Source of the DNA: Mesonia sediminis
GTDB lineage: Bacteria; Bacteroidota; Bacteroidia; Flavobacteriales; Flavobacteriaceae
DNA: 64,000 nucleotides
Assembly: GCF_042684705.1 (NCBI RefSeq)
Contig: NZ_JBHULZ010000026.1
Span: 62,001-126,000 of the forward strand
Reading direction: 5' to 3'
Shown: positions 1 through 8,643 of the stretch, piece after piece
Numbering within the stretch: position 1 is the first letter of the stretch
Layout: each line of letters starts with the position of its first letter
Program-made: the position numbers and the translations under genes
The notes under the pieces: generated by a model
Databases searched by the model: none
Told to the model about the DNA's origin: nothing
What the model saw: the letters and a program-made list of their open reading frames with translations, nothing else

Positions 1-296
1 TTTACAATTTTGTAATCAAAACTAACTTGCATAGGCGTACCGCTGGAAATACCTATTACCACGGGAGAGTATAATTTACCTTGGACACTACCGGTTGAAG
101 ATGGCGTGTCGTACCATAAATTATCTCTGACGCTATTTCCTGAACAAGCCCCTGTACTGGATATAATGAAGGATCCATCATCATACCAACCGTTGGTATA
201 ATTAGAGCTTGAATCAAAATTTTGGCTCACATTAATCTGACTGAATAAGGGTGTGAGCAACCCGAAAAACAAGAAGGTTAAATAGAGGTTCTTCAT
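1..296 (-). CDS. Secreted adhesin-like protein, N-terminal fragment (gene runs off the left edge)
   Basis: The first 98 codons of a gene reading leftward out of the window, starting at ATG 296-294. The N-terminus (MKNLYLTFLFFGLLTPLFSQ) is a clear Sec signal peptide. The mature part contains a GW pair, a cysteine in a GACSGNSVR stretch, an SP turn and an FDYK strand, an arrangement typical of jelly-roll (MAM-like or choice-of-anchor J) domains of Bacteroidota surface proteins. By analogy with the next gene it may be T9SS cargo, but its C-terminus lies outside the window, so this is inference. It is co-directional with the large adhesin at 486-4934 but separated from it by a terminator and has its own -7-like motif. 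Confidence 0.75.
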   Translation of the reverse strand, partial: MKNLYLTFLFFGLLTPLFSQINVSQNFDSSSNYTNGWYDDGSFIISSTGACSGNSVRDNLWYDTPSSTGSVQGKLYSPVVIGISSGTPMQVSFDYKIV

Positions 297-350
297 ATTA
301 GTGGTGTTTCTTCAAAATATAATTCTATAAAAACAAAATAGAATTAAAAA

Positions 351-358
351 CAAAGCTA
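351..358 (-). promoter_or_regulatory. Candidate Bacteroidota -7 promoter element (TAGCTTTG)
   Basis: On the minus strand TAGCTTTG matches the Bacteroidota -7 consensus TAnnTTTG and lies about 55 bases before the start at 296. I see no well-spaced -33 TTTG, so support is the single element plus its position. Confidence 0.4.
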
Positions 359-430
359 CTTATAATTTTAGATCTAGTAGATATTTACCAAATTTTCAGT
401 TTAAAAGTTTCTTTGTTCGTTAAATATACA

Positions 431-465
431 AAAAAACCCCCTAAGGTTTTCACCTTAAGGGGTTT
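431..465 (-). terminator. Rho-independent terminator of the large adhesin gene
   Basis: The inverted repeat AACCCCCTAAGGT / ACCTTAAGGGGTT has one mismatch and a short loop. On the minus strand it is followed by a run of six T. It lies 21 bases after the stop of the 486-4934 gene. Confidence 0.8.
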
Positions 466-485
466 ATATGATAAAAATCAGGTTC

Positions 486-3400
486 TTACTCTTTAATTAT
501 TCTAAAAGTTTTTAGACTTTCGTTAATTTTCACTTGCATTAAGTAGGCACCTGTTGGTAAATCACCTAAGTTAATTTCTGTACTCAGTTGATTCGGATTC
601 ACCTCAATTACACGCTGACCAATCAAATTAAAGATTGTAGCATTTTGAATAGAATTGGCTGCTTTTAAGTTCAACACAGATTGAGTTGGGTTTGGATAAT
701 ACTCAAATGTCTGGAAAACATTATCATAAACACCCAAATTATCTGTTTTGAAGCTTACTGGCCCTACTTGGCTACTTGTATTTCCAGCGCATAACGCGGT
801 AACATAAACATCATAATTCGTGTCTTTTGTTAATCCTGTTATGGTTTCACCTAAAGTGCCATCATTATCTAAGACAATTGTACCTGTACCTGGAGTGAAA
901 CCGCTAGTACCGTACTCAATCTCCCAAGTAGTCGCACTACCATTTTCTGTCCAAGTTACATCAGCTGTAGTATTAGTAATATTAGCTACGCTTATGTTTG
1001 AAGGATCTGAACAGGGAGGAGCTAAAGTAGTAAAGTTTACTGGTCCTACCCAAGCGCTCTCATTTCCTACGCTACAAATGGCACGTACATATACGTCATA
1101 AGCTGTACTTGCGGTTAATCCTGTTAAGGTTTCACCTAAAGTACCGTCGTTATCATTTACAATGGTTCCACTACCTTGAGTGAATCCGGCTGCACCGTAC
1201 TCGATTTCCCATTCGGTTTCTGTACCACCTGCTGTCCAAGAAACATCAGCAGTAGTGTCGCTCAAGTTGCTTACCATTAGCGCAGAAGGATCTGCACACG
1301 GAGGTGCTGTTACATTTATAGCAATATCATCTATAGCGATATCACTTTCAAAATCAACACCGCGAATAGCTCTAAACCTTACTTTGATGGCTCCTGAATA
1401 AGCTGATAAATCTACAGTTTTAAGTGCCCACGGGTCGGTTTCCGCAGTTTGTTGCTGGCCGATTATTGAGTCTACCCCATTTACCCACGCAGTTCCATCA
1501 AAAACATCAATATAAAGATCTCCCATATCGGCACCATACATAAAGTAATAGAATTCTAAACTGGCTATGTTATTTCCAATGTCTACTAAAGGAGTAATCA
1601 GCTCAGTTACATCTCCCTGGCTACCACTTGTTGCCTCGGTATAGAAATAATTACTTCCACTAAAAGCCCCTGCAGGACCTGTGTCTGAAGATGGGGTACT
1701 ATTTAATCCGTCAATGTTCCAATCCCAAGAACTCGTGCTAGTCGTTTGCCAGCATAAGTCACCATTAAAACTAGTGGTAGGGGTAAATGCTTCAACATCA
1801 TCTAACCAAGGAGCGGTAACAGCAGTACAGTTAGTTGTAAAATTAAATGGACCTATCCAAACACTGGTACCATCTGTACCACAATCGGCCTGAACATAGA
1901 TATCATAGGCAGTATCATCCATTAGGTTGGTTGCCGAGTAGTTAGTAGAAACACTCGTTCCGGTTGGCACACCCGTTGGTGCAGTGCCAGCCGTTACTAC
2001 TTCTACATTATAACCACTAGCTGTTCCTGCTGGCTGTGACCAACTTAAATCAGCCACAGAATCGGTAACATAATTTAATACAATATCAACAGGTGCTATA
2101 CAAGAAGGATTAACTTCAATTGTAATATCATCTAAATAGTAACTGTCAGAACTGCCATTTTGCCCATGTTTAAAGGCTAAATACGAATCGGTTCCTGCAG
2201 GTATATAAACAGTATAAACGTTATAATTACCATCAGGATCTGTAACCGTTTGTATTGGAGTAAAGGTGGTTGCATCAGATGCATCAGACATTGTTCCTAC
2301 AATTAAATCTTGTCCTAATGATGAATCCATACCAAATACAACACGGTTGTTACCTGTACCTAAGCCCGTGATTTCTGGACTTACTAAAATATAATCTCCT
2401 GTTGTGTCGCTAGAATTAAATATACGGAATGAATGCGGTGCAGAATTGTCACTTACTGTACTCACATAACCATAACCTAATCCTGATGCAATAAAAGACC
2501 AGCAATCTGCATTAGTAGGGTTAGAAGATGAACCTGAAGAGGCCGCATCAAAATTCTCAACTACTGGAAGCGTAAAAGCATCACATGCTGTAGTGAAAGT
2601 AAATGGACCTACCCAACTACTATTTCCGTCTGTACCACAATTGGCTTGCACGTAATAATCATAAGTTGTATTTGATGTAAGGTTAGTAGCCGTATACGGA
2701 TTTGAAACTGCAGTTGCCGTTGGTGTTCCTGTTGGTGTTGTACCAGTAGTAACTATTTCTACATTCCACGCTGTTTCGGTTCCTCCAGCAACCCAAGAAA
2801 GATCTGCCGTACTATTCGTTATGTTACTAGCATCTAAAGTTGAAGGATATAAACAAGCTGGCGCTTCTTCAACACTCACATCATCTAAGGCTAAATCACC
2901 ATAGTAATCCAACGTTGAGCCTCCAGATTCTGCACGGAAACGTAAAGTAACCAAGTTACCTACTACCGCAGAACCTAATCCAATGATTTGCTCTTCCCAA
3001 GCAGCACTGCCGGTATTAATTAAACCGATTTGATTCCAATTGGTACCGTCAAATGCTTCTACATATAATTCATTTACGGGACTATAATCTGTAGTACATA
3101 AAAAAGTATAAAATTTTAATGCTGGAACCGTCAAACCACTTACATCTATCACAGGCATTTCTAATACCACTTCAGTATCTGTTGAAGAGAAGTCAATAGA
3201 AGCATAGCTACCACTAGCACCTGAATGATCTGTTGGAGTGGCTGAACATCCAGTAGTATTCCACGTAAAACTAGAATCAAAATACCATCCGTCTCCTGCA
3301 ATTGCGCTTTGGCTCCAACAAGCTGGTATACTTGTCGATGCAAATGACTCTGTATAAGGAGCCATTAAAGCTGCGCATTGAGTGGTGAAATTTTGTGGTC

Positions 3401-4934
3401 CTACCCAAGTACTCAAAGCTCCTGAGCCGCAATCTGCTTGCACGTATACATGATAACCTGTATTTGGCGTCAAGTTGGTAGCGGTATAAGGGTTGGTAAC
3501 ACCTGTAGCGGTTGGCGTTCCTGTAGGCGCAGTACCTGCCGGTACAATTTCTATATTCCAAGCGGTTTCACTACCACCAGCAGTCCAAGAAAGCTCTGCT
3601 GAATTAGCTGTAATATTAGCAACACTTAAAGCATTAGGTGCAAAACAGTTAGGTGTTACAACCACTTCTACATTATCTATATGAAAATCATAATCGGCTG
3701 TATCATCGATCGTACCTTCACTTGCCCAGAAAGCAAATTGAACCACACCGGTATAGGCCGCCAAATCAATATATTCTTTTATTCCTGCGTTAGGTGCAGT
3801 ATTGTTGGCATCGTAAGTCTTTAGGTTCGTCCAAGTAGCTCCATTATCTGTAGTTATTAGAACTTGAACCTCATCATCGGTAGTGGCCATTCCTCCATCT
3901 TCATTTAGCCCTGAGTTAGCATAGTCAGTTTCGGCAACATCATAAGTTAAAGAGTAACCGCCGGTTGGCCCTAAATCAATTAATGGAGAGATTAACCACT
4001 CTTCTTTATTATCTGAGAAAAGATTAATCTGAGCTGCGGTTGAAGCAGCGGTATCATTTCTGTATTCATCTGATTGCCAAGAGCTTGAACCCAAGCCACT
4101 AGGACCCGTTGTAGGGTCTCCAGAACCTGCTTCTGACCAACAGTCTGGAGCAAAGGAAGTTCCGTTAAAATCTTCTAAATAAGGCACACTAGCAGTCACA
4201 CAAGATGTGCTAAATGCAAACGGACCTTCCCATGAACTTGTATCTGAACCACAAACCGCTTGAACATAATATTCATAATCGGTACCAGAATTTAAGTTGG
4301 TCGCCGTATACGGATTGCTTACTCCTGTTGCGGTAGGTGTACCAGTAGGTGTTGTACCTGCGGTAACCAGCTCAATATTCCAAGCTGTTTCGCTACCTAC
4401 AGCTGTCCAAGTTAGATCTGCCGAAGTAGTTGTAATATTATTTGCTGCTAAAGCAGTTGGTGCTACACAAGATTGAACAGTAAAACTGGTAACATCAAAA
4501 TCTAAATCATTAGGTGTTCCCCATTGCCCCACAGCAATATATACGGTAGAATTAGCGGCAACTGCTGCTGTTACCGTATTACTAACATTGCCTGAGCTAG
4601 TTGTAGCTTTATCCAATTCACCCGAAAGGGTTGTACCATTACAGGTATCATAAATGGTTATACCATTCCAAGCATTACGTGTAAATATCGTCATAGTGAT
4701 TTGCTCTGCCGTGGCCCCTGTGGTATATTCAAATAGGTAGACATCATCATTTAAATAGTTATTAGAGGGCGTTGAGCCGGTAACCCAAGCTTCTGGGCCT
4801 CCCGTACCGGGAGTTGTAATGTTAGATGCGGTATAGCCAGCTGAAATGACCACACCAGATCCACATCCGAATTGTGCATAGCCATGCCAACTAAACAAGA
4901 TAGTTAGTAAAGCTAATAAGGTAATTTTTTTCAT
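486..4934 (-). CDS. T9SS-secreted mosaic adhesin: six fibronectin type III domains alternating with jelly-roll (MAM-like) domains
   Basis: A 1482-residue surface or secreted protein. It has a signal peptide at 1-20, then a pre-peptidase-like beta domain to about residue 153. Fibronectin III domains start near 155, 428, 692, 944, 1212 and 1307, each opening with Cys-x-x-Pro (or CxDP) and containing a T/SADLSW-like strand. Between the first four and after the fourth lie four jelly-roll domains starting near 243, 519, 783 and 1034, each opening with a Cys and ending its first motif in CW. The last 75 residues (YYPNPTQ, then LPTGAYLMQVK) are a type A T9SS sorting domain, which directs outer-membrane translocation and cell-surface attachment. 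No protease or glycosidase active site was recognised, so adhesion or matrix binding is inferred. The fn3 repeats fall into two sequence classes (1-4 and 5-6). Confidence 0.88.
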   Translation of the reverse strand: MKKITLLALLTILFSWHGYAQFGCGSGVVISAGYTASNITTPGTGGPEAWVTGSTPSNNYLNDDVYLFEYTTGATAEQITMTIFTRNAWNGITIYDTCNGTTLSGELDKATTSSGNVSNTVTAAVAANSTVYIAVGQWGTPNDLDFDVTSFTVQSCVAPTALAANNITTTSADLTWTAVGSETAWNIELVTAGTTPTGTPTATGVSNPYTATNLNSGTDYEYYVQAVCGSDTSSWEGPFAFSTSCVTASVPYLEDFNGTSFAPDCWSEAGSGDPTTGPSGLGSSSWQSDEYRNDTAASTAAQINLFSDNKEEWLISPLIDLGPTGGYSLTYDVAETDYANSGLNEDGGMATTDDEVQVLITTDNGATWTNLKTYDANNTAPNAGIKEYIDLAAYTGVVQFAFWASEGTIDDTADYDFHIDNVEVVVTPNCFAPNALSVANITANSAELSWTAGGSETAWNIEIVPAGTAPTGTPTATGVTNPYTATNLTPNTGYHVYVQADCGSGALSTWVGPQNFTTQCAALMAPYTESFASTSIPACWSQSAIAGDGWYFDSSFTWNTTGCSATPTDHSGASGSYASIDFSSTDTEVVLEMPVIDVSGLTVPALKFYTFLCTTDYSPVNELYVEAFDGTNWNQIGLINTGSAAWEEQIIGLGSAVVGNLVTLRFRAESGGSTLDYYGDLALDDVSVEEAPACLYPSTLDASNITNSTADLSWVAGGTETAWNVEIVTTGTTPTGTPTATAVSNPYTATNLTSNTTYDYYVQANCGTDGNSSWVGPFTFTTACDAFTLPVVENFDAASSGSSSNPTNADCWSFIASGLGYGYVSTVSDNSAPHSFRIFNSSDTTGDYILVSPEITGLGTGNNRVVFGMDSSLGQDLIVGTMSDASDATTFTPIQTVTDPDGNYNVYTVYIPAGTDSYLAFKHGQNGSSDSYYLDDITIEVNPSCIAPVDIVLNYVTDSVADLSWSQPAGTASGYNVEVVTAGTAPTGVPTGTSVSTNYSATNLMDDTAYDIYVQADCGTDGTSVWIGPFNFTTNCTAVTAPWLDDVEAFTPTTSFNGDLCWQTTSTSSWDWNIDGLNSTPSSDTGPAGAFSGSNYFYTEATSGSQGDVTELITPLVDIGNNIASLEFYYFMYGADMGDLYIDVFDGTAWVNGVDSIIGQQQTAETDPWALKTVDLSAYSGAIKVRFRAIRGVDFESDIAIDDIAINVTAPPCADPSALMVSNLSDTTADVSWTAGGTETEWEIEYGAAGFTQGSGTIVNDNDGTLGETLTGLTASTAYDVYVRAICSVGNESAWVGPVNFTTLAPPCSDPSNISVANITNTTADVTWTENGSATTWEIEYGTSGFTPGTGTIVLDNDGTLGETITGLTKDTNYDVYVTALCAGNTSSQVGPVSFKTDNLGVYDNVFQTFEYYPNPTQSVLNLKAANSIQNATIFNLIGQRVIEVNPNQLSTEINLGDLPTGAYLMQVKINESLKTFRIIKE

Positions 4935-5052
4935 AAAAGTTATAATTTTGATTAAACCAAGTCTAAATATACTTACAATTTAGTTAAAGAAACAAAGAAA
5001 TTCCATTAATTCTTAGATGAACCGATTAAATGAAAAATTATAGGATAAAAAA

Positions 5053-5072
5053 AACCGCCTCAATGGGCGGTT
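5053..5072 (-). terminator. Rho-independent terminator of fabI
   Basis: A seven-base-pair stem (AACCGCC / GGCGGTT) with a six-base loop sits 24 bases after the fabI stop. On the minus strand it is followed by a T-rich run. Confidence 0.8.
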
Positions 5073-5095
5073 CTTAATTTGAGACAATTAAATTT

Positions 5096-5920
5096 TTATT
5101 TTTCTAAGCCCTTTTCAAAAGCTTCCATCACTTCTTGGCTTACACCCATGTTAGAAAAACCTCCATCATGAAATAAATTCTGTAGTGTAACCTTTCGGGT
5201 AAGATCTGAAAATAAGGTTAAGGTATAATCTGCACACTCATCTGCAGTAGCATTACCCAGTGGCGACATTTTATCCGCGTAAGCGATAAAACCATCAAAA
5301 CCTTTTACCCCTTGTCCCGCAGTAGTAGGTGTTGGTGATTGTGAAATGGTGTTAACACGTACCTTGGCATTTACCCCAAAGAAATAACCAAAACTTCTTG
5401 CGATAGATTCTAAATAGGCCTTATTGTCTGCCATATCGTTGTAATCTGGAAATACTCGCTGAGCCGCCATATAGGTAAGCGCCACAATACTTCCCCAATC
5501 GTTCATAGCCTCTTTTTTGTATAGTACCTGCATTGTTTTATGAAATGAAACTGCAGATACATCCCAGCCTTTGGTGGTAAAATCATAGTTCATATCTGTA
5601 TAATGCTTTCCTTTTCTTACGTTTACAGACATCCCTATAGAGTGCAATACAAAATCTAGCTTACCTCCTAAAATCTCGGTGGCTTTTTCAACTAGGTTTT
5701 CTAAATCTTCAACCTTGGTGGCGTCGGCAGGAATAATTTCAGCACCTGTTTTTGCAGCTAAATCTTTAATTTTCCCCATACGCATTGCTATGGGTGCGTT
5801 GGTTAAGACAAATTTACCGCCTTCCTCAAAAACTCGTTCTGCAGTTTTCCAGGCTATAGAGTTTTCATCTAAAGCGCCAAAAATAATTCCTCTTTTTCCT
5901 TTAAGTAAGTTATAAGCCAT
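5096..5920 (-). CDS. fabI: Enoyl-[acyl-carrier-protein] reductase [NADH]
   Basis: A 274-residue FabI that catalyses the last reductive step of each fatty-acid elongation cycle, reducing trans-2-enoyl-ACP with NADH in the cytoplasm. The N-terminus (KGKRGIIFGALDENSIAW) is the FabI-type Rossmann nucleotide-binding segment. The catalytic Tyr-x6-Lys pair is visible as Y160 and K167, and a SPTPTTAGQGVKGF segment matches the substrate-binding loop. Its length is normal for the family. It appears monocistronic: recN upstream ends 62 bases before its ATG, and a terminator follows its stop. A FabK/nitronate-monooxygenase-like gene also occurs at 57806. Confidence 0.96.
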   Translation of the reverse strand: MAYNLLKGKRGIIFGALDENSIAWKTAERVFEEGGKFVLTNAPIAMRMGKIKDLAAKTGAEIIPADATKVEDLENLVEKATEILGGKLDFVLHSIGMSVNVRKGKHYTDMNYDFTTKGWDVSAVSFHKTMQVLYKKEAMNDWGSIVALTYMAAQRVFPDYNDMADNKAYLESIARSFGYFFGVNAKVRVNTISQSPTPTTAGQGVKGFDGFIAYADKMSPLGNATADECADYTLTLFSDLTRKVTLQNLFHDGGFSNMGVSQEVMEAFEKGLEK

Positions 5921-5982
5921 GTTTGTTTATTTTATTGCTGTAAATATATTAAATCTTATGTCAAATTAGTTATTCGTTTTGC

Positions 5983-7650
5983 TTATTGTTGAGCAGAATC
6001 TACGAGTAAGGCTTCTGCGTGTGCCATAGCCGATTTAGACTCCCGATTTCCGCCAAGCATTTCGGCCAATTCCTCAATGCGTTCTGGATGTCCCAAATGC
6101 TTGATTAATGTTTGGGTTTTTCCTGCTTGTGTTTCTTTTTGCACTTTTAAATGGTTACTCCCTTTGGCGGCCACTTGAGGTAGATGGGTAATGGCCACAA
6201 CTTGTAGCTTTTGACTCATCTGGCGCATGACCTCTCCCATTTTTTTAGCAATATCTCCTGATATTCCGGTATCTATTTCATCAAAAATAAGGGTGGGTAA
6301 TTGTTTGTATTTTGCTAATATGCTTTTAACCGCCAAGGTAATCCGCGAAAGCTCACCCCCAGAAGCTGCCTTACTAATTTCATTTAAAGACATACCTGCG
6401 TTGGCACTAAACAACCATTGCATTTGGTCTTGACCCCAAGTATTAAAATCAGCGGTAGGCTTAAGTTGAATCTCAAGCCTTGTGTCTGGCATACCTAAAT
6501 TGGCCAAGGTAATTTTTACTGCTTGAATAAATTTAGGTATTACCTTGAGTCGGTTTTTGTAGAGTTTTTGGGCTTTTTCTGCACATTTTTTTTGCTGTTG
6601 CTCAATCGCAAGTTTTAATTTTGCTACAGCTTCTTGTGCATTGGTGGTAAGTTGTACTTTATCCTCTAGTTCTCGCTGAATTTGCAATAGCTCATCTAAA
6701 CTATCGGTTTGATGCTTGCGTTGCAGCGCATAAATTTTATCTAATTGATCGTTCACTAAAGCCAGCGCCTCTGGGTTATGCTCAATGCTCTCTTGCTGAT
6801 CTTCAACTTCACTACTTAAATCTTCTAACTCGACCAAACAGCTTTTTAAGCGCTCGTTCAATTCTGCGTATTTAGATCCAAAATCATTGAGTGCCCCCAA
6901 TTTTTGTTTTATTTGCCTTAAAAGCGCCAACACTCCCGTATCTTCTTGATTGAATTGATGACTAGCAAAGCCTAAATTTTCTTGCAGCATCTCTATATTG
7001 CTTAGTGCGTTCTGCTGTTCTTCTAGCTCAACTTGAATTTGGGGGGTTATTTTTGCTTCCTGTAGCTCTTCTAACAAGAATAAATTATACTCATAGGTTT
7101 TTTGAGCTTCGGCTTGTTTTTCTTTTAATTGTGCATATTCTATTTGCCGATTTTTTAGTTCAGCTACAGCTGATTTATAATCGTTTAGAGTAGAATAATT
7201 ATCGGCTATCGCATCTAAAATAGCATATTGATAATTGGTGTTGCCAATGGCCAAGGTTTGGTGCTGCGAATGTATATCTATTAATTGTTCTCCTAAACCA
7301 GCTAATTGTTGCAAACGCACTGGAGTGTCATTGATAAAGGCTCTAGATTTACCCGATGGTAATATCTCTCTGCGTATAATGGTTTGCGGCTCATAGTCAA
7401 GCTCTTCTGATTCAAAAAAAGAATTTAAGTCATAGTTTTGGATATTGAATATACCTTCTATTACGCACTTCTTTGTTGCATCGCGCATAGAAGACAAATC
7501 GGCTCGTTTACCTATTAACAAAGCTAAAGCACCAAGAATAATAGATTTTCCTGCGCCCGTCTCTCCTGTTATAATATTAAAATGCTCGTCTAATGTTAAT
7601 TGAACATCTTCAATTAATGCAAAATTCTTAATGGTAATACTGCTTAGCAA
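5983..7650 (-). CDS. recN: DNA repair protein RecN
   Basis: A 555-residue SMC-like ATPase acting in recombinational repair of double-strand breaks. Walker A (GETGAGKS) is at residues 29-36, a long central coiled coil rich in Gln, Glu and Leu spans about 150-360, the ABC signature (ASGGELSRITLAVK) follows near 420-440, and Walker B (TLIFDEIDTGISG) is at about 453-465. The start is TTG at 7650, chosen because homologues begin ML-x-x-L/I-x-IKNFALIE at this point and no in-frame ATG is close. It follows the PorD-like gene by 79 bases on the same strand and may be cotranscribed with it. Confidence 0.95.
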   Translation of the reverse strand: MLSSITIKNFALIEDVQLTLDEHFNIITGETGAGKSIILGALALLIGKRADLSSMRDATKKCVIEGIFNIQNYDLNSFFESEELDYEPQTIIRREILPSGKSRAFINDTPVRLQQLAGLGEQLIDIHSQHQTLAIGNTNYQYAILDAIADNYSTLNDYKSAVAELKNRQIEYAQLKEKQAEAQKTYEYNLFLLEELQEAKITPQIQVELEEQQNALSNIEMLQENLGFASHQFNQEDTGVLALLRQIKQKLGALNDFGSKYAELNERLKSCLVELEDLSSEVEDQQESIEHNPEALALVNDQLDKIYALQRKHQTDSLDELLQIQRELEDKVQLTTNAQEAVAKLKLAIEQQQKKCAEKAQKLYKNRLKVIPKFIQAVKITLANLGMPDTRLEIQLKPTADFNTWGQDQMQWLFSANAGMSLNEISKAASGGELSRITLAVKSILAKYKQLPTLIFDEIDTGISGDIAKKMGEVMRQMSQKLQVVAITHLPQVAAKGSNHLKVQKETQAGKTQTLIKHLGHPERIEELAEMLGGNRESKSAMAHAEALLVDSAQQ

Positions 7651-7729
7651 ATTGAATTGGCTTTAAGATTTTATCGCAATGTAAAGATAAAAGAGTTTAA
7701 TTAATGCTACCAATTTTAGGCAACAGAAA

Positions 7730-8626
7730 TTACAATTTTAATTGCGCCCATTTTTTATTGTACAAAGGAGCAATTTTCTTGAGGTTATCGATTAAATTAT
7801 TCATCGGAATACTTGGACCGCCACTATAAATAGAAGTAATCTCATCGGCTTTAGCATCAAAAAACATTCGTAAGGGTGCCGAGTTGGGCCTTGTTCCACT
7901 CACTTGACGCAAGAGCTGTATGGCTTCTGCCACTTTTGTTTTACCTTTTTCTGCATCTTGATACATACTATCTAAGCCTTCTATATGATAAACATAAAGC
8001 GCCTTACGATAGTCTTGAAAAGCATTAGAAAGCAAGTCATCGTTAAGTCTGTACTTAGACATAGCCCCATCTCCTGGAGACCAACCAGTAGTTCTTCCTT
8101 GTTGAGCTATGTTTACAACTTGCTTGGCTTGTTGATGGTATTCATCTCCTGCATTTAATTTAAATGTATCGGCATCTAATCCAATTATGGTAAAAGCAAA
8201 GAAATTGAGGTTTGCCGTTAAATTACCTGAATAATTGTTGGGCTCAAACCTTAACGGATCAAATTCTGTATATTGAAAATTAAAATCATCATCTTTATAA
8301 TTCAACACTGGAGTAGTAAAAGTACTGCCATAAACTGGTCTTGAAGATTGCACTTGAATGGTCGCTCTAAATTGATCGGCTTCAAACTCTTTTACCGTAA
8401 TAAATATAGCACAATTTATACGTTTATCTTTCTTAAGATTTAGATTAGTAAATTGCGTTTTATTCATATAATCTTCTATCGAAGATTGCAAGGTTTTAAA
8501 GATGCTTAATTGCGTCTTTCCTGTTTGCTCTGCGTTTAAAGTAACACTGCAATTTAATTCCTGAGCCTGTAAGCTCACGCTAAACCCTATGATGAGCAAT
8601 AAAATAAAACGCTTTAAATAAGCCAT
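7730..8626 (-). CDS. porD: DUF4835 / PorD-like type IX secretion-associated protein
   Basis: A 298-residue exported protein with a signal peptide (MAYLKRFILLLIIGFSVSLQAQ) followed by ELNCSVTLNAEQ, the start typical of the DUF4835 family. That family is annotated in Bacteroidota as PorD, a component genetically linked to T9SS function; its biochemical role is not settled. I assign the family from overall pattern and gene context (next to coaBC, recN and bamD, the usual flavobacterial neighbourhood). The gene starts 17 bases after coaBC stops, suggesting one transcript. It fits the presence of several T9SS cargo genes in this window. The family assignment is good; the functional link to T9SS rests on knowledge of the family, not on a motif here. 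Confidence 0.72.
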   Translation of the reverse strand: MAYLKRFILLLIIGFSVSLQAQELNCSVTLNAEQTGKTQLSIFKTLQSSIEDYMNKTQFTNLNLKKDKRINCAIFITVKEFEADQFRATIQVQSSRPVYGSTFTTPVLNYKDDDFNFQYTEFDPLRFEPNNYSGNLTANLNFFAFTIIGLDADTFKLNAGDEYHQQAKQVVNIAQQGRTTGWSPGDGAMSKYRLNDDLLSNAFQDYRKALYVYHIEGLDSMYQDAEKGKTKVAEAIQLLRQVSGTRPNSAPLRMFFDAKADEITSIYSGGPSIPMNNLIDNLKKIAPLYNKKWAQLKL

Positions 8627-8643
8627 AATATAAAAGTTAGATG

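Noticed and set aside
820..3684. Several plus-strand and alternate-frame open frames inside the large adhesin gene
   Set aside because: They run opposite to or out of frame with a repetitive coding region, have no homology I recognise and no start signals; they are shadows of the fn3 repeats.
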